Shown here: positions 36,511 through 47,930 of the stretch, in pieces
Position numbering within the stretch: position 1 is the stretch's first letter
How the letters are laid out: every line of letters begins with the position of its first letter
Origin: Diadophis punctatus similis
Taxonomy: Eukaryota > Chordata > Lepidosauria > Squamata > Dipsadidae
DNA: 64,000 nucleotides
Direction: 5' to 3'
Assembly (NCBI GenBank): GCA_023053685.1
Contig: JALIGW010000004.1
Location: forward strand, 85,491,899 to 85,555,898
The notes under the pieces: generated by a model
Database searches by the model: none
The model's input: the letters and a program-made list of their open reading frames with translations, nothing else
Told to the model about the DNA's origin: nothing
Position numbers and translations under genes: made by a program

Positions 36511-38508
36511 TTCTACCTTCTCTTCTTGGAAAGCTAAACAAAAATCAATGAAGGATAATTTTCTGCTGAAATAGTATTTTTTTTAAATAAGCACCAGTTT
36601 GCGTTACTGATTAAAGTGCATAGTTAAGCAATAATACACAACATTGTTGAACTCCCATTAACAATTAAGCAAATAAAAAAAGCAGGGGATGTTTGTGATT
36701 TGCCACAATTTACCTCGTTAGGTCTAATTTCTAAAGACTTGGTTTTTCCCACTCAGTGTGGAAACTCGGCTGCACAGTAGAGCATGTGGTGGGCTTTGTT
36801 GATTATTGTATATGGGTTTTGGAATACTTTGGCTAGGGATTATATAGTATTATTGTACCAGTTTTATAGTCTTTTATATTATTTTTTAAACTTATGTGGG
36901 TTTTTCATACTGTTTCTGTAATGTGTTTAATTGTGGTTAACTCCAAAGAGTCATATAGTAGATATGGTCGGCTGGGTAAATTAAAATTAATAAAAATCTA
37001 TGTAGAGGTGAAACTGGCAAGATATTTCAAGGTATCACCTTTCATCATCAAGGACAATTAACTGGCTTGGTGAAGAGTTCTTACAACTCCAAACTTTTGC
37101 AGCTACAAAACAACTTCGTTTAATTTTTGAAATTCGCCACTTTCAGAATTAAACTTTATACAACTTTGTTTGGCTTCCCCCAAGGTTTTAGGGTAAAGTT
37201 CAAGTGCCTCCCCAAGTATTTCTGGGTTGAAAGATTTTGATTTTGAACTCTGTTGTGCATCATTAAAAAATATTTCCTTCAATGACACTTTGGAGAAGCT
37301 CCTGACCAGCATGAGATTTGGAAAACTGTTATGCATATTTCATTACCATATTATAGAATTCTGGAAAGTTACTGTCAGCTGAAATGGATTGCTTCATTTG
37401 TTTTCATTTTTCTGTCTTAAACTATTTAAAAGTTTCACTTTTAGTTTAATTTTAAAAATATATTGGTGTTTTTTAAGCCTCACAGAAAGTAAATTCCTCA
37501 TTATTACTCACTTCCAGATTCTGGCATTGAAAGTTCTTCCTTCTTTGCCATGTGGCTATTAAGAGAGATATTGCATTTCCATTTCTCAAAAATATGGTGG
37601 GTTGGGGGGGAGGCCTTTGGACTGGAAGGATTTCAAACAGTTTGGAATCACCAACCAGCCAAGAAAGGATTTTGGCTTCTGAGTTCAGTAAAGCTTATAG
37701 TCTGTATTAAGCAATGTGTAAGGAATACTCTGCCTCTGAGGAGCACTTTGGTTCCTGCTATCTGGCTTAAGGGGAATGTTGGCTCTGTGGCTTACATAAC
37801 GGTTCCAGGAAATGAGAATTGAGCGCTTTTTCTACCTTTATAAAGGCTGAAGGAAGGCTGAGATAATTCAGAAGGCTGAAAGCCTTCTCAAACCTCTTCT
37901 TTATTGTATCACAAAAAGCAAGACTCCATCAGTGGAGTCTCACTTAACTGAGAATAGATGGATATTTGCATTGTGGCTGTTTCGGGTGGAAAAAAAACAT
38001 CAAAGGCTGGAAAATCTTCTAGGAAGGCTTTGAAACAGGCTAGAAAAATCCAAGAACTGAAAAACCAGTGACTGAAAAATAACTACTCCATTGTAACTAC
38101 TGGCTATATAAATTTATGGCATATTCTACAGTTTGCCTGGATGCTGAATTGAAGGTTGGTGAAGTCCGTTGTAGCTCATGTGAGATGATGCCTTGTAATA
38201 AAATACTTTTCCTAGTAACTAGGTTAATATGGCCAACCTGGGTGCCCACCAGCTGCCCTCAACTCTAATTCCTAGCTAGTGACTAATGAACTTGCTGGTT
38301 GGGAACCATGGAATTTGTAGTTCAACACAAGCAGGCAGTATGTGATTGGGGATGTTCCATGTTTTCTTGAAAAGTTGATGAATCTTCCCAATAATTTCAA
38401 ATCTTTGATACTTGAACTTCCTTTTGTTACCCTAGTACAAGACTTTCAATGGTTTCTTTTATGCAGATTCTGAAGAGAACAAAGGGAACTCTGATTCATG
38501 CGCGCATG
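36511..38508. other. No recognisable feature
   Basis: About 2 kb with no recognised repeat or exon; AT-rich. Confidence 0.5.
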
Positions 38509-38534
38509 CACACACACACACACACACACACACA
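38509..38534. repeat. (CA)n microsatellite
   Basis: About 13 CA units preceded by GCGCGCATG. Confidence 0.95.
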
Positions 38535-39139
38535 TTTCAGAATACAGTACAGTACAGTAGTATCTTCCATCCATCCACTTTATCTAGAGAACTATCTCTA
38601 GAATGAAATTGAAAAATGCAAACAGTGACTCTGGTTTGCTGATGGTATCTGAGTTGGCTGTTGGTGCTTAAACTTAGAATGAAGTCTCAATAGCTTTTAG
38701 ATTCTATGATACCTTCTTTTGCTGATGAAAATGCTGGCAAAACTCCATCCATTATAAAGCTTCTAGCACTATCTATTAACTTGATTTATGTCCCACCTCT
38801 CTGCTTACACAACCAGGGTTACTCCGGTGGTTAACCCCATAACGGGTGGAGTAGATGAGCTGCAGTAAAAGAATTGTGGGGAGCACAACTTTGGAAATTG
38901 TAATTTTTCTTTCCAGAACTTGGGAGATAATATCATTTATGGAAGCCCAGGGAATTTTTCTAGTTATATTCATTTCTTCAGCTTCCAAATGACCATGTAA
39001 CTGGCTTCCTTTCTGTGATGTATCAATCAGCTGAAAATATATAGCATAAAATTAAGAATGAAAAATGACATTGTAATAGGTATAAAATGGAGGAGGAGGA
39101 GGAAGAAGAAGAAGAAAGTGGAGGAGGAGGAGACAATCC
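38535..39139. other. No recognisable feature
   Basis: Contains a short GGA/GAA-rich tract at 39091-39131; otherwise nothing. Confidence 0.45.
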
Positions 39140-39215
39140 TGCAGCATAGCTGGCAGGAGAATTCTGGGAGTTGAAGTCCACAAGTCTTAAAGTTGCCAAG
39201 TTTGAAGACCTCTGC
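39140..39215. mobile_element. Half of a palindromic hAT-like MITE
   Basis: Has 'gaattctgggagttgaagtc', 'cacaagtcttaaagttgcca', and ends GACCTCTG. The left inverted half is gone. Confidence 0.6.
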
Positions 39216-39440
39216 TCTAAATGCCCATGTCTCTAGTTTTTGCTTGTCAGTAGAGAAGAAAGAAAACAGCCTAACTGAATTTGGAGCGTTGTCTCTTTTT
39301 CATTCCTGGCATACAGTTTAACTACTGATGCTTTTTTCCAATATTATTTGTGTTTCTTCTTAAAAGCCTCAGGGCCCCTTTCAATAGGCTGAGTTAATGT
39401 TTTTCTATAGAGAAACCACAATATATTTAAGCATATTGCT

Positions 39441-39585
39441 TTTTAAAAAATTTGTATTTGTTTCTTTTTAATTACATGTATTTTGATTATTCTTGTATTT
39501 TTCCCTGTTGTACGCCGCCCTGAGTCCCTTGGGAGTTGGGCGGCATATAAGAATAACAAAATAAATAAATAAATAAATAAGCATG
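39441..39585 (+). mobile_element. L2-clade LINE 3' terminus
   Basis: Matches 61290-61410 closely: 'gattattcttgtattt', 'ccctgttgtacgccgccctg', 'gggagttgggcggcatataa', AAAT tail. Only 3' UTR. The near identity to the 61.3-kb copy implies a common, fairly recent subfamily. Confidence 0.92.
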
Positions 39586-39835
39586 ACGAGATCACTGACT
39601 CAATGGAAATCAAGAAGCAGAGATGAATGCTGATGGGAAGGGGCTTCTCTGACCACATGGTGGGCTTATCGGCAAGGAGGCAGAAGCTTCTGGCAGGATT
39701 CCAGCTGAGTTTAACAAATTTGCTATTTGTTCATGGCCAAAATCTCATGTATAGAATGGTTCCATCTTCCTATCTGAGTTTGGAAATCCGACTCACTTGC
39801 TACATTATTGGATTCCAGCTAGCTCCGTATTTCTC

Positions 39836-39898
<63 letters not shown>

Positions 39899-40019
39899 CT
39901 TCATTATTATTATTTTAAAAGCATAAAGATAAAAGATAACAAAAACAAATAGAGAGAAAAATAGAAAGATAGAAAAAAAGAGATAAGAGGGAGAAGTGTA
40001 AAAAGTTCACTTTTGTGCA
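39586..40019. other. Unannotated with (CA)n
   Basis: A pure CA run of about 28 units lies at 39840-39896. Nothing else recognised. Confidence 0.6.
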
Positions 40020-40097
40020 TATGGCAGGACTAGAACTCACGGTCACCCAGTTTCTAGCCTGGTGCCTTAACTATTGCATCAAACTAGCTCTCTACTA
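40020..40097 (-). mobile_element. SINE head fragment
   Basis: Minus strand: CTAGTTTGATGCAATAGTTA (A-box region), 'aggcaccaggctagaaac', 'tgagttctagtcctgcc' (B box GTTCTAGTCC). Only the tRNA-like head remains. Confidence 0.7.
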
Positions 40098-40864
40098 AAG
40101 CTACACTCCTTATTTATTTTTTAAAAAATTTCTCTCTATGCATTGATTCTGCTGTCGAGAGAAATGTGCTGTCAAAGAGTCACCTCTGTGTGGCCGCTTA
40201 CTAATTCTCTGATAAGTAAAAGTAGTAATTCATCTTATGGTACATAAATTAAGTGTTCTTCTTACATCTGTTCTGTTTCTTACATCTTTTACATTTCGAG
40301 GGCTCCTTTTAACATCTGTGGTGGTTGAGGCGGCTGCATTTGTTCAAAGAGGACTAGTAAAAATAATAATAATAATTAAAAAAGTTTGCAGCTGTTATCC
40401 TTCCAAAGAGGTTGGGGTCTTTTCTCTTCTTCCTACTTTAGTTCGTTCCCCATATACGTCCTTTCCTTCTGATCAGCCGGAGGCCAGGACTTTGATCTCG
40501 GTTCCAATCGCAGAAGTCTGATATCAGAGAACATACAAGAGAGGGAAGGTGGAGGGGAGATCCAGAGTGGGTGATAAAAAAAAAGTGGACACCAAATTAT
40601 TTTTAAGCACTTTAATCTTTTTGAAAGCCCGAATTCAAAGCGAGTAACCCAGCTGCAAATAATCTTGCTTTTATACTTTCAGGAGGGGGAAATGCATAAT
40701 AGTCAAGATTGCCCTAAAGAAACCCATGTAAGAATAAAAGGAAGAAGGTTTGATAAATACAACAGAAAGGAGATTTATTTAATGGAAATACTTTTGCAGG
40801 AAAGTACAGGGTAGGCAAAGCCTAGCTAACTACATCCAACTGGGTGTAGAATGAGGTGGGAGGT
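40098..40864. other. No recognisable feature
   Basis: The 94-aa frame at 40237-40521 has no domain. Confidence 0.45.
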
Positions 40865-40975
40865 TTGTTCTCCGAGCTCATGGGTTGCTTTCTGAATGTT
40901 TTATTACCAGGCTAGGTAACATCTTCAGTGGAGTTCAGGGGATGTCAGTGTCTGTGTCGTTCTGATTATAAAGGC
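40865..40975 (-). mobile_element. Penelope-like element terminus, left of a solo LTR
   Basis: Minus-strand relative of the family-A unit (GGTAACATCTTCAGTGGAGT on plus). It seems to continue at 41396 after the LTR. Confidence 0.65.
40892..40932 (-). ncRNA. Hammerhead-like core, family A variant (degenerate)
   Basis: Minus strand: CCA, box CTGAAGA, TG, stem II TTACC/GGTAA, then TAAAACATTCAG where a GAAAC and cut site are expected. Confidence 0.4.
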
Positions 40976-41395
40976 TGTCAGGGTTCCAAATAGCATCCAG
41001 AACTAAATCAGAGTCCGAGGCAAAGTATTCTTCAAAGTTCCAATTTATTAACAGAGTCATGTTGGCACATCTGGATGAAACCCGAATCTGAAGTCCCCGG
41101 GGTTTCTCCACCCAGTTGAAAGTTCAAGCCCTTGTCCCCACACCCCCAAGTCCATCACGTTGACCAATCTCCAACTGCCACTCTGGCAGAATCCACCCAT
41201 CTCCTTCCATGCAGGTGCAGGAGTGTGGAGACAAAGGATGACCTTGACTATCTAGAAAGAATTTGTTATGGCTACATACAGACAGCTCTGTAATGCAATT
41301 CCCCTTCCCAATTTCCCACAGTAAAGAATACATATTAAAATAGTGGAAAGTGTGGCAGGCTAAAGACCCCCAACTAAAATGGCTTCGGTCTGACA
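40976..41395 (-). mobile_element. Solo LTR with perfect 5-bp target duplication
   Basis: The segment begins TGTCAG and ends CTGACA, and is flanked on both sides by AAGGC (40971-40975 and 41396-41400). On the minus strand it holds AATAAA (41044-41049) near its 3' side, so transcription runs leftward. Length is 420 bp and no internal domain remains, as after LTR-LTR recombination. A 5-bp duplication fits Gypsy or some endogenous retrovirus integrases; I cannot choose between them. Confidence 0.88.
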
Positions 41396-41751
41396 AAGGC
41401 TTTGTGTAGTCAGTAGGACCTGTGATGGGGAAGTCACATCAAGTGAGGGTCACGTCAGGTGAGGATCTTGTGGTGGGGAGGTCACGTCAGGTGAGGGTCA
41501 TTGGGAGGGGAAGTGCTGTTTGGGAGGGTTGCTGGGTTTGTTGCGTCTCTGGCTGACTGTGTGGTTGATTTGAATTCTGAGGGGTTCATAGGCTGGTTGT
41601 AGGTCAACGTGTCTGTTGATGGAATTGCTTGTGCTGTGCCAGAATTTGATGAATTCAAGAGTGTGGTGGATGGCAGTGGAATCACTAGGATCATGGGTAC
41701 TATGAGAAGGAAACTACCTGCAGCATCCAATCTGGGTTGGTCAGAGGTTTT

Positions 41752-41800
41752 GTTTTCCAAGCTTTTGGACTGGTGCTGGAGCCCATCATCCGGGAACTTC
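41752..41800 (-). ncRNA. Hammerhead-like core, family B
   Basis: Minus strand: TTCC (helix I), box CGGATGA, extra T, stem II GGGCT/AGTCC with loop CCAGCACC, AAAA (G12 changed), GCTT, GGAA (helix I partner of TTCC). The changes differ from those in the 20.5-kb copy, so the common ancestor would have had CTGATGA, GAAA and GCTC. Confidence 0.5.
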
Positions 41801-41928
41801 TCTCTAGCAGAGTGTGTGCTTTGGATTATTCTGTGTGTGGTGTTTATATGGTACCTGTTGTAAGTGGTACCTGTTGTAAATGGTGTTTTAGATGTTGATT
41901 GGGGTGTTGATGGCTGGCTATTATCTCC

Positions 41929-41985
41929 AAAAATAAGACCTAGTCTTATTTTTTGGGGGGGCCCTCAAAAATAAGCACTGTTGAC
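41929..41985. mobile_element. Short MITE-like insert
   Basis: 'ccaaaaataagacctagtct' then TTATTTTTTGG and CTCAAAAATAAGCACTG: short inverted parts around AAAATAAG. It interrupts the PLE between CTATTA and TTGACTG. Confidence 0.5.
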
Positions 41986-42185
41986 TGTTGCTTCCTTGTG
42001 CAGCCAAGCCCTCACCTCCTAAGAACTTGATAAGCTGGTGGTAAATCAGCACTTCTGTTCACTGACTGATCAGGGGCCCATTTCCCAGGCTTCAATCAAT
42101 TCCCTGGCTGTTTTTGTCCCTGCTCGTCCAACAATCTTAGTAGCTGCAAAATTGAATATACCTCAGATTCACCACTTAGACTAAG

Positions 42186-43508
42186 AGCAGGTCGAGTAAT
42201 AGACGGAGAATAAATTTAATTATTCTGTTGACTCTGCCTTCAAGAGAAGGGAAGAGGAACTTCCATAATTCATTCAAGCCTTTTTGAGCATGACATCAAT
42301 GGCTTTCATTCCATGACAACCAACTGATTTCCATAATGCTTGCATTTGATTTAGTTCACAGGACCTAGCCAATCGGAAACAGCATTGCTTTGAAGGACCA
42401 GTCCTTCCATCAGTGGTCTGATCTTAAGCTCCTTTGTGGTGAAGAACTGGATATTCTTTTTTTAACTACCCATATTTCCTTCCTCAGTCAGTTTCAATCC
42501 GACAAGCTTTCCCCCCGTCTTCCATGGTTACGGAGTTGTGTTAACAGAGTCTTTATCAAAGCTCTTTTGAAATCTTGAATATGTTACACTCATTCCCGTT
42601 TTATTCTTTCTTTTGTTAAACTTGAATGAGTCTTGGCATTTTTGATGAGCGCAATTTCCTCCTCTTTTTGAAAGCACTAGGTTTTTCTTCTATCAGAGAA
42701 TAGTTGAGTCGTTGATTTGTAATATTGGTCTTATTTATTTTTCTTAAACATCTTTTCCTCTTGATGCTTCTTTATAAAGCTAGAAGAGGAACTCCAGAGA
42801 AGGCTGTTGAAGACGTGGTAGAAGCCTTTAAGCCTGGGAATCAAATCGCCCCTTGGCCACTGACTCAAAAATCTGGGTGGAGGTCAGTCGGGATTCAAAC
42901 TTTAGAACTAACGCATGGAAAGGGGTTGGGGGATCCTCAGTGTAATCAGATGGAGAACTTCTTGTATGCATAACTCTTTGATTCTCTGCAGTAGATCAAT
43001 TTATCCAACCTTCTGAGTCTGCTTGAGAGAACAGGGTAGGTAGGATGAAAGTCCGGTCCCTCTTTGGTTACTAAGAAATGGGAAATCTGAATTTTCTAGT
43101 TCACCTGACAGCCATTAGTTAGCTGACTTCATTGTGCTGAGAGCTTTCCTCATATGTAATAAATATAAAGCAGATCATTATGGTTTGTATTAATTTAATC
43201 CTTCCTGATGACAGGCCGGCTTTCATAAATAGAAACAGGAAAGGGATCATTTCCTCATTTCACTCAAAACAAATATATATGATGGAGAAAATATTGCTGC
43301 CCAAATGGAAATGAAGGGCGTGCAATGTTGGATTTTGTCCTATGCAACGATGTCCATGGGGGGAATGGGTCAAAAAAAAGATCAAGATGGAGGAAACAGC
43401 CCCATATGAAGCCCCAACTCGATACACTAAAAAGGGGTGGAGCTTGGATCATGAGGGCATGATCTTGACTTTTTTTGACCCTCTCCTCCGGATACTCCTG
43501 CTTACATA
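42186..43508. other. No recognisable feature
   Basis: About 1.3 kb; the 82-aa frame at 42725-42973 has no domain. Confidence 0.45.
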
Positions 43509-43801
43509 CAGGTCGTCCTCGACATACGACTGTAATGGAGCTACCCTACGGGCATGGTTTTGCCGAAAATTGGAAGCAAGTGCTAATGTTGGGCAAACTC
43601 ATCCTAAGATGTCATACGACCATGGGATGCTGCAAAAATCCATAAATGCGGCTGTGTGGATGGACACATGAAGTTTGGTGACATGACGATCAAGATGGCC
43701 ACCCTTTAGAACTTTGAATCTGGCTCATAAGTCCCCTTTTCCAGGTCGGTCATAACTTTGAATGGTCACTAAGCAATCGGTCCTTAGTTGAGGACTATCT
43801 G
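43509..43801. mobile_element. Tc1/mariner MITE with TA target
   Basis: Starts CAGGTCGTCCTCGACATACG and ends TTAGTTGAGGACTATCTG, imperfect inverted ends, each flanked by TA (43507-43508 and 43802-43803), the hallmark of Tc1/mariner insertion. 293 bp, non-coding. Confidence 0.85.
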
Positions 43802-43803
43802 TA

Positions 43804-44431
43804 TGCATGGTTAACATTTTGCAAGTCTATTGCATCTCTGGGAAATGAGAGCATCTGGTGCTTCTAAAAAGAAAAGATTTTCCACAGCAAAGGCGACTTT
43901 TGTGTATTCCCTCCTGAATGCCTGAGGAATGAATTACTTCTCACTAAACCCAAAGTTAGCTCAGCTAATTATTATGTTAAATATACTGTAGAAAATTGCT
44001 CCAGAGAAAATGTTAATCCTCCTATTGTGTCACGAGGAATAGGTAAAATCTACAGTATGGTTCCTTTTCTTCATCTTCGATTCTGCAATTTTCCAAGAGG
44101 TCAGCTGTCACAGTTGGCTGGACGTCCATAGAATTGTACTTAAAAATATTGGAAAAGATGGGAATGCTATTAATGCTTTGTTGCTATTGTTTAAATAGGT
44201 AATCGTTTATTCATCTATATTTACTGATGAACATTTGAGCCACCTCTCTCGCAATCCTAGGCAGGTCACAATGAGTAGTAAAACACACAAAAACTACTGA
44301 GTTGTTCTAAAATTTGACCTTGGAATTGGTGTATAAATGTGTGCGTACTACCAACATTTCAGTATACATGTCTGAGGACACTGGAGAAGTTTATCTTCCT
44401 ACTCATCATTAATTGGTTCCAGGAGGGCCCG
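43804..44431. other. No recognisable feature
   Basis: Nothing recognised. Confidence 0.45.
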
Positions 44432-44651
44432 CAGGGGTGAAATCCAGCAGGTTCTGACAGGTTCTGTAGAACCGGTAGCAGAAATTTTGAGTAGTTCAGC
44501 GAACCGGCAAATGCCACCTCTGGATGGCCCCAGAGTGGGGAGGGAATGGGGATTTTGCAGCATCCTTCCCCTGCCACGCCCACCAAGCCATACCACGCCC
44601 ACCAAGCCACGCCCACAGAACCAATAGTAAAAAAAATGGATTTCACCACTG
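44432..44651. mobile_element. hAT MITE, 'aaccggtag' family
   Basis: Ends CAGGGGTGAAATCCA and TGGATTTCACCACTG are inverted with few mismatches. Subterminal AGAACCGGTAGCAGAAATTT and its partner AACCAATAGTAAAAAAAATG are shared with 53228, 58520 and 60434. Flanking octamers match poorly (AGGGCCCG / AGGAGGGG), so this is an older copy. Confidence 0.8.
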
Positions 44652-45162
44652 AGGAGGGGTGATGAGTACCAAAAATGATGAGTACCAAATAATGTTCTTT
44701 CCCATAAGGAATAATGTAATGAGTCACAAGGCAGCCGGCACCAAGTTCTAGTTTGAGTGTTGAGTATCAAACAAACAATAAGTACCATGACAAATTTTTG
44801 GATCAAAATGCATTGAGTACCAAATTCAATGAGTTTCAAAGCAGTTGAGCACCAAGGTACCACTGTACTTTGTCATTGTTATGAAGGGCCCCCGTGTTAC
44901 CTTTCCAAACTGCAAGCAAAGATTAGGCATTAGTCTGAGACTGTCGTGTTGTAGAGATAATCCCATGGGCATTTCAGGGGTCTGCAATGCTTGGACTTTA
45001 TCTGCAAAAAGGTACTTGGGAGATTCCATGAGCATCAACTCCTCTGTAACTCCTTCAAGCAGTCCCAAAGTAGACTTTTGCAAAGACCTAATATATTAAA
45101 AAGACAAAATAATAATAACTATTTTCATGAAAATGGCAGCAGAGGAATGATTATTTCTGGCA
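44652..45162. other. Unannotated, with short 'gagtacca' repetition
   Basis: Between 44660 and 44860 the phrase (A)TGAGTACCAAA or close variants recurs at least seven times at irregular spacing (for example ATGAGTACCAAAAATGATGA). Otherwise nothing. Confidence 0.5.
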
Positions 45163-45424
45163 ACAACAGGAAAAGAAGCAACGGATGGAGACTAATCAAG
45201 GAGAGAAGCAACCTAGAATTAAGGAGAAACTTCCTAACAGTGAGGACAATTAACCAGTGGAACAGAAGTTGCTTCCAGAAGTTGTGGGTGCCCCATCACT
45301 GGAGGTTTTCAAGAAGAGACTGAGCAGCCACCTGTCTGAAATGGTTTAGGGTTTTCTGCTCAAGCAGGGGGTTGGACTAGAAGACCTCCAAGGTCCCTTT
45401 AAGCTCTGTTATTCTGTTACTGTA
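45163..45424 (+). mobile_element. CR1 LINE 3' end
   Basis: Has RSNGWRLIKERSNLELRRNF, LTVRTINQWN, then a small insertion (AGAAGTTGC) and the usual 3' UTR and tail TGTTATTCTGTTAC. Confidence 0.92.
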
Positions 45425-46074
45425 TCATATGCAGACTCTGTTGCAGAACAAATAATATTTCATCCATTTATCTGGATGATAAATGGACACAAAGAAAGAG
45501 ACATCAGCTCAGCCCTTTCCTTTTTATCAGGACGTTGAAATTCCTGCCCTCTTCCTTTGAGACCCGAGATTAGATTCCTCTCTGCTGGATACCAAGCTGG
45601 CAAAATCAATTTGAACGCAGCTACCCTGCACAGAGAGCACAAGAAATGAATTTCCCTTCCCTGGGCAGCATTGGACGCAAGGCAGGGAGAATTTCTTTGC
45701 TCACCGAATCTCTGCCTGGGAACGCAGCACAACACTCTCCAAGAATAAGGAGAGCTTGTCAAAAGGGTTGAAATTGTGGGGGTGATGATACAGAGAGAGC
45801 AGAAAATTATTGTAATGATTGTCACTTTGGCATCAATAGAGAATGAAAGAAGGTTGTTAGCTTGAATGAAAGAGAATGAAATAACTTTGTTGTACTAGTG
45901 GATGAAGGAAGCAGCTAGGTAGAAATTTGGACTCTAAAGGGTTGAGCATCCATTGTCTAAGTTTATTGGGCTGTTCTTGTCTATTTGTCTTGGTCCAGTT
46001 TGGGTGATATTCAGTACAGTAGAACCAACCCAAAATATTCATCTTTTGTCACTGTCTAGATAAGAACAAGAAAG
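45425..46074. other. No recognisable feature
   Basis: The 121-aa minus-strand frame (45460-45825) has no recognised domain. Confidence 0.45.
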
Positions 46075-46200
46075 ATAACAGAATAACAGAGTTGGAAGGG
46101 ACCTTGGAGATCTTCTAGTCCAACCCCCTTCTCAAGCAGGAGACCGTACACCATTCTGAACAAATGGCGGCCCAATCTCTTCTTAAAAACCTGCAGTGAT
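46075..46200 (-). mobile_element. CR1 LINE 3' terminus
   Basis: Minus strand from tail ACAGAATAACAGAGTTGGAA to 'ttcttaaaaacctgcagtga'. Confidence 0.9.
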
Positions 46201-46295
46201 TGTCATCATTACAATCTGACAGGGGTCAAGCTTTACACCTACAATTTAAGCCGCAGCCCTGAAAATCCTTGCTCCGGGTTTTCTTCTGTACTTTG
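46201..46295. other. No recognisable feature
   Basis: Short spacer between a CR1 end and a palindrome. Confidence 0.4.
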
Positions 46296-46341
46296 CCCCA
46301 AAGGTGCTTTTTTCAAGAGGTAGCTGGGCTTTCTGGTTTTT

Positions 46342-46385
46342 CTTTGAAGATGTTTCACTTCTCATCCAAGAAGCTTCTTCAACGA
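46342..46385 (-). ncRNA. Hammerhead-like core, family C, left arm
   Basis: Minus strand: box TTGAAGA (C3 changed to T), extra A, stem II GCTTCT/AGAAGT around TGGATG, GAAA, CATC, TTC. Confidence 0.42.
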
Positions 46386-46390
46386 GAACT

Positions 46391-46436
46391 TCAGAGCTGA
46401 AGAAGCTTCCTGGATGAGAAGCGAAATGTCTTCAAA
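46391..46436 (+). ncRNA. Hammerhead-like core, family C, right arm (best kept of the family)
   Basis: Box CTGAAGA (46397-46403; the core consensus is CUGANGA), one extra A, stem II GCTTC/GAAGC around CTGGATGA, GAAA (46423-46426), TGTC with the putative cut after 46430, then TTC. Helix I is only GAG/TTC (3 pairs, one wobble), and helix III would be A-U plus U-G with no loop, so a monomer would be weak. Confidence 0.5.
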
Positions 46437-46482
46437 AAAACCCCAGAAAGTCCAGCTGCCTCTTGAAAAAAACATCTTTGGG

Positions 46483-47214
46483 ACAACCATGACCTGGATG
46501 GCTGAGAACCTCCGTAGACAATTCTCTACTTTGCTCAGACAAGCTTAAAAAAATAATAATGGTTTGTCCAGGCAGAAAAGGGTGGAAAAAAAATAACCCC
46601 AGAGGCATTGACTCAGCCACATTAAAAATATTGGGAGTTCAGCACTAATGAAGTATTAATGCCTACTGATTTCTTTTCAATGGAATCTGATGTTCGTAAT
46701 TACGGTTTATGGATGCAAACGTGTCTCTTTTTTCCGACTCTGTCTGTACTGCTATTTAGTAGAATAGGATTCCCAGGAACAAAACATAAACTACATCAAC
46801 CCAGTTCTAAGCAGCCGTTTAGGATTGCAGCTGATGCCTGTTTGCTAATAATCTTTTTGAAATCGTTTCCATTAGCTCAGAGTGTACCCTGCCAGTCATA
46901 TTCCAAGAAAGATGGAAGAATTAAACGAGGAAAACTTTCTCCCTAAACGCTCACAAGTTTACCAACTGCTCTCAGGAGGGATATTCAGCTCTTTCTCTTG
47001 ATGACTTTCGTTCTCTGAGTAACAAGTAACAAGGAGGCAATTTTCAAACCATTCGTCATCCACAAATGCCACGAAACTCACAAGAATCGATGCCCTAAAA
47101 CAGAGTTATTAGTCTTAAGAGGTGTTACTGATTCTTTCTTATTTTTTTTTACTTAGTTTTTTATTTGTTATTTTTGATGCAGACTAACATGATTAAAATT
47201 CAGAAGCTTGGTTT
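46483..47214. other. No recognisable feature
   Basis: The frame at 46659-46946 (95 aa) has no domain. Confidence 0.45.
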
Positions 47215-47457
47215 GAATTTATGACGGTCGCAGTGCCCATGGGTCACGTGATCCCCTTTTGCGGCCCTTCTGACAAGCAAAGTCAGAATGGGGAAGCCAG
47301 GTTCACTTAACGACCATGTTACTAATTTAACAACTGCAACGATTCGCTTAACAACCATAGGAAGAAAGGCTGTAAAATGGGGCAAAACTCACTTAACAAC
47401 TGTCTCAGCCACAGATGTTTTGGGCTCAATCGCGGTCTTAATCCGAGGACTACCTAC
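47215..47457. mobile_element. Tc1/mariner MITE, one end kept
   Basis: Right end AATCCGAGGACTACCTACA and interior 'ttaacaactgcaacgattcg', 'aaaactcacttaacaactgt' are typical of the family with GTCCTCGACTTACGAC ends. Left terminus missing or eroded. Confidence 0.65.
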
Positions 47458-47930
47458 ATTGAAGCGGAGCAGCTTCTTAAAAGACACCCCAGTGTGCCCC
47501 GATTGTTATTATTTGATAGTTTTCATTTGGAAGGACGTAGACAAGAACTCAGCCTTAAAAGCTGCCATTGTCTGACTTAGGTAGAATTTGATAAAGATAA
47601 AGTGATTCTTGAAAGAAGCATGAGAACGCAAAAGTGGATTTCTGACAGGGATCTTTTCCGCTTTAGATCACAGCTCTGGGGTTCTCTGGTTTCTACCCTG
47701 TAATAAGCCGATCTATTCTTCACAGTCATCTGCAATTTCTAATCCGGCACTTCCACTCCTGTGCCAAGATGGTTCTCATGCAGAAAATCAGAGCGTAGCC
47801 AATTGTATTAAAATTGAATTTCCTTTCCCTGGAGGCAGAATTAGGGAGTAATTTCGAAGAGGGACTGAATTTTGAAGCTCATTTGTCAAGAGCTTCTACC
47901 TTCCCAAATTCTTCAGCTAAGAAGAGGAGG
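47458..47930. other. No recognisable feature
   Basis: Nothing recognised. Confidence 0.4.

Larger units (their letters stand above)
41396..42185 (-). mobile_element. Penelope-like element (lineage B), split by a MITE
   Basis: Right to left: EFNFAATKIVG-like nuclease end with KTARELIEAWEMG (near 42100), then the 3' non-coding region with 'cagccatcaacaccccaatc', a hammerhead-like core at 41752-41800, and a Ser/Gln-rich frame (41482-41760). A 57-bp foreign piece (41929-41985) interrupts the stretch that is continuous in the 20.4 and 23.2-kb copies. Confidence 0.8.
46296..46482. repeat. Palindromic family-C element
   Basis: Arms of about 85 bases: left CCCCAAAGGTGCTTTTTTCA ... CAAGAAGCTTCTTCAA, right its complement with roughly ten mismatches, around a spacer of about 10 bases. 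Each arm carries a hammerhead-like core, pointing outward on opposite strands. Confidence 0.88.
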
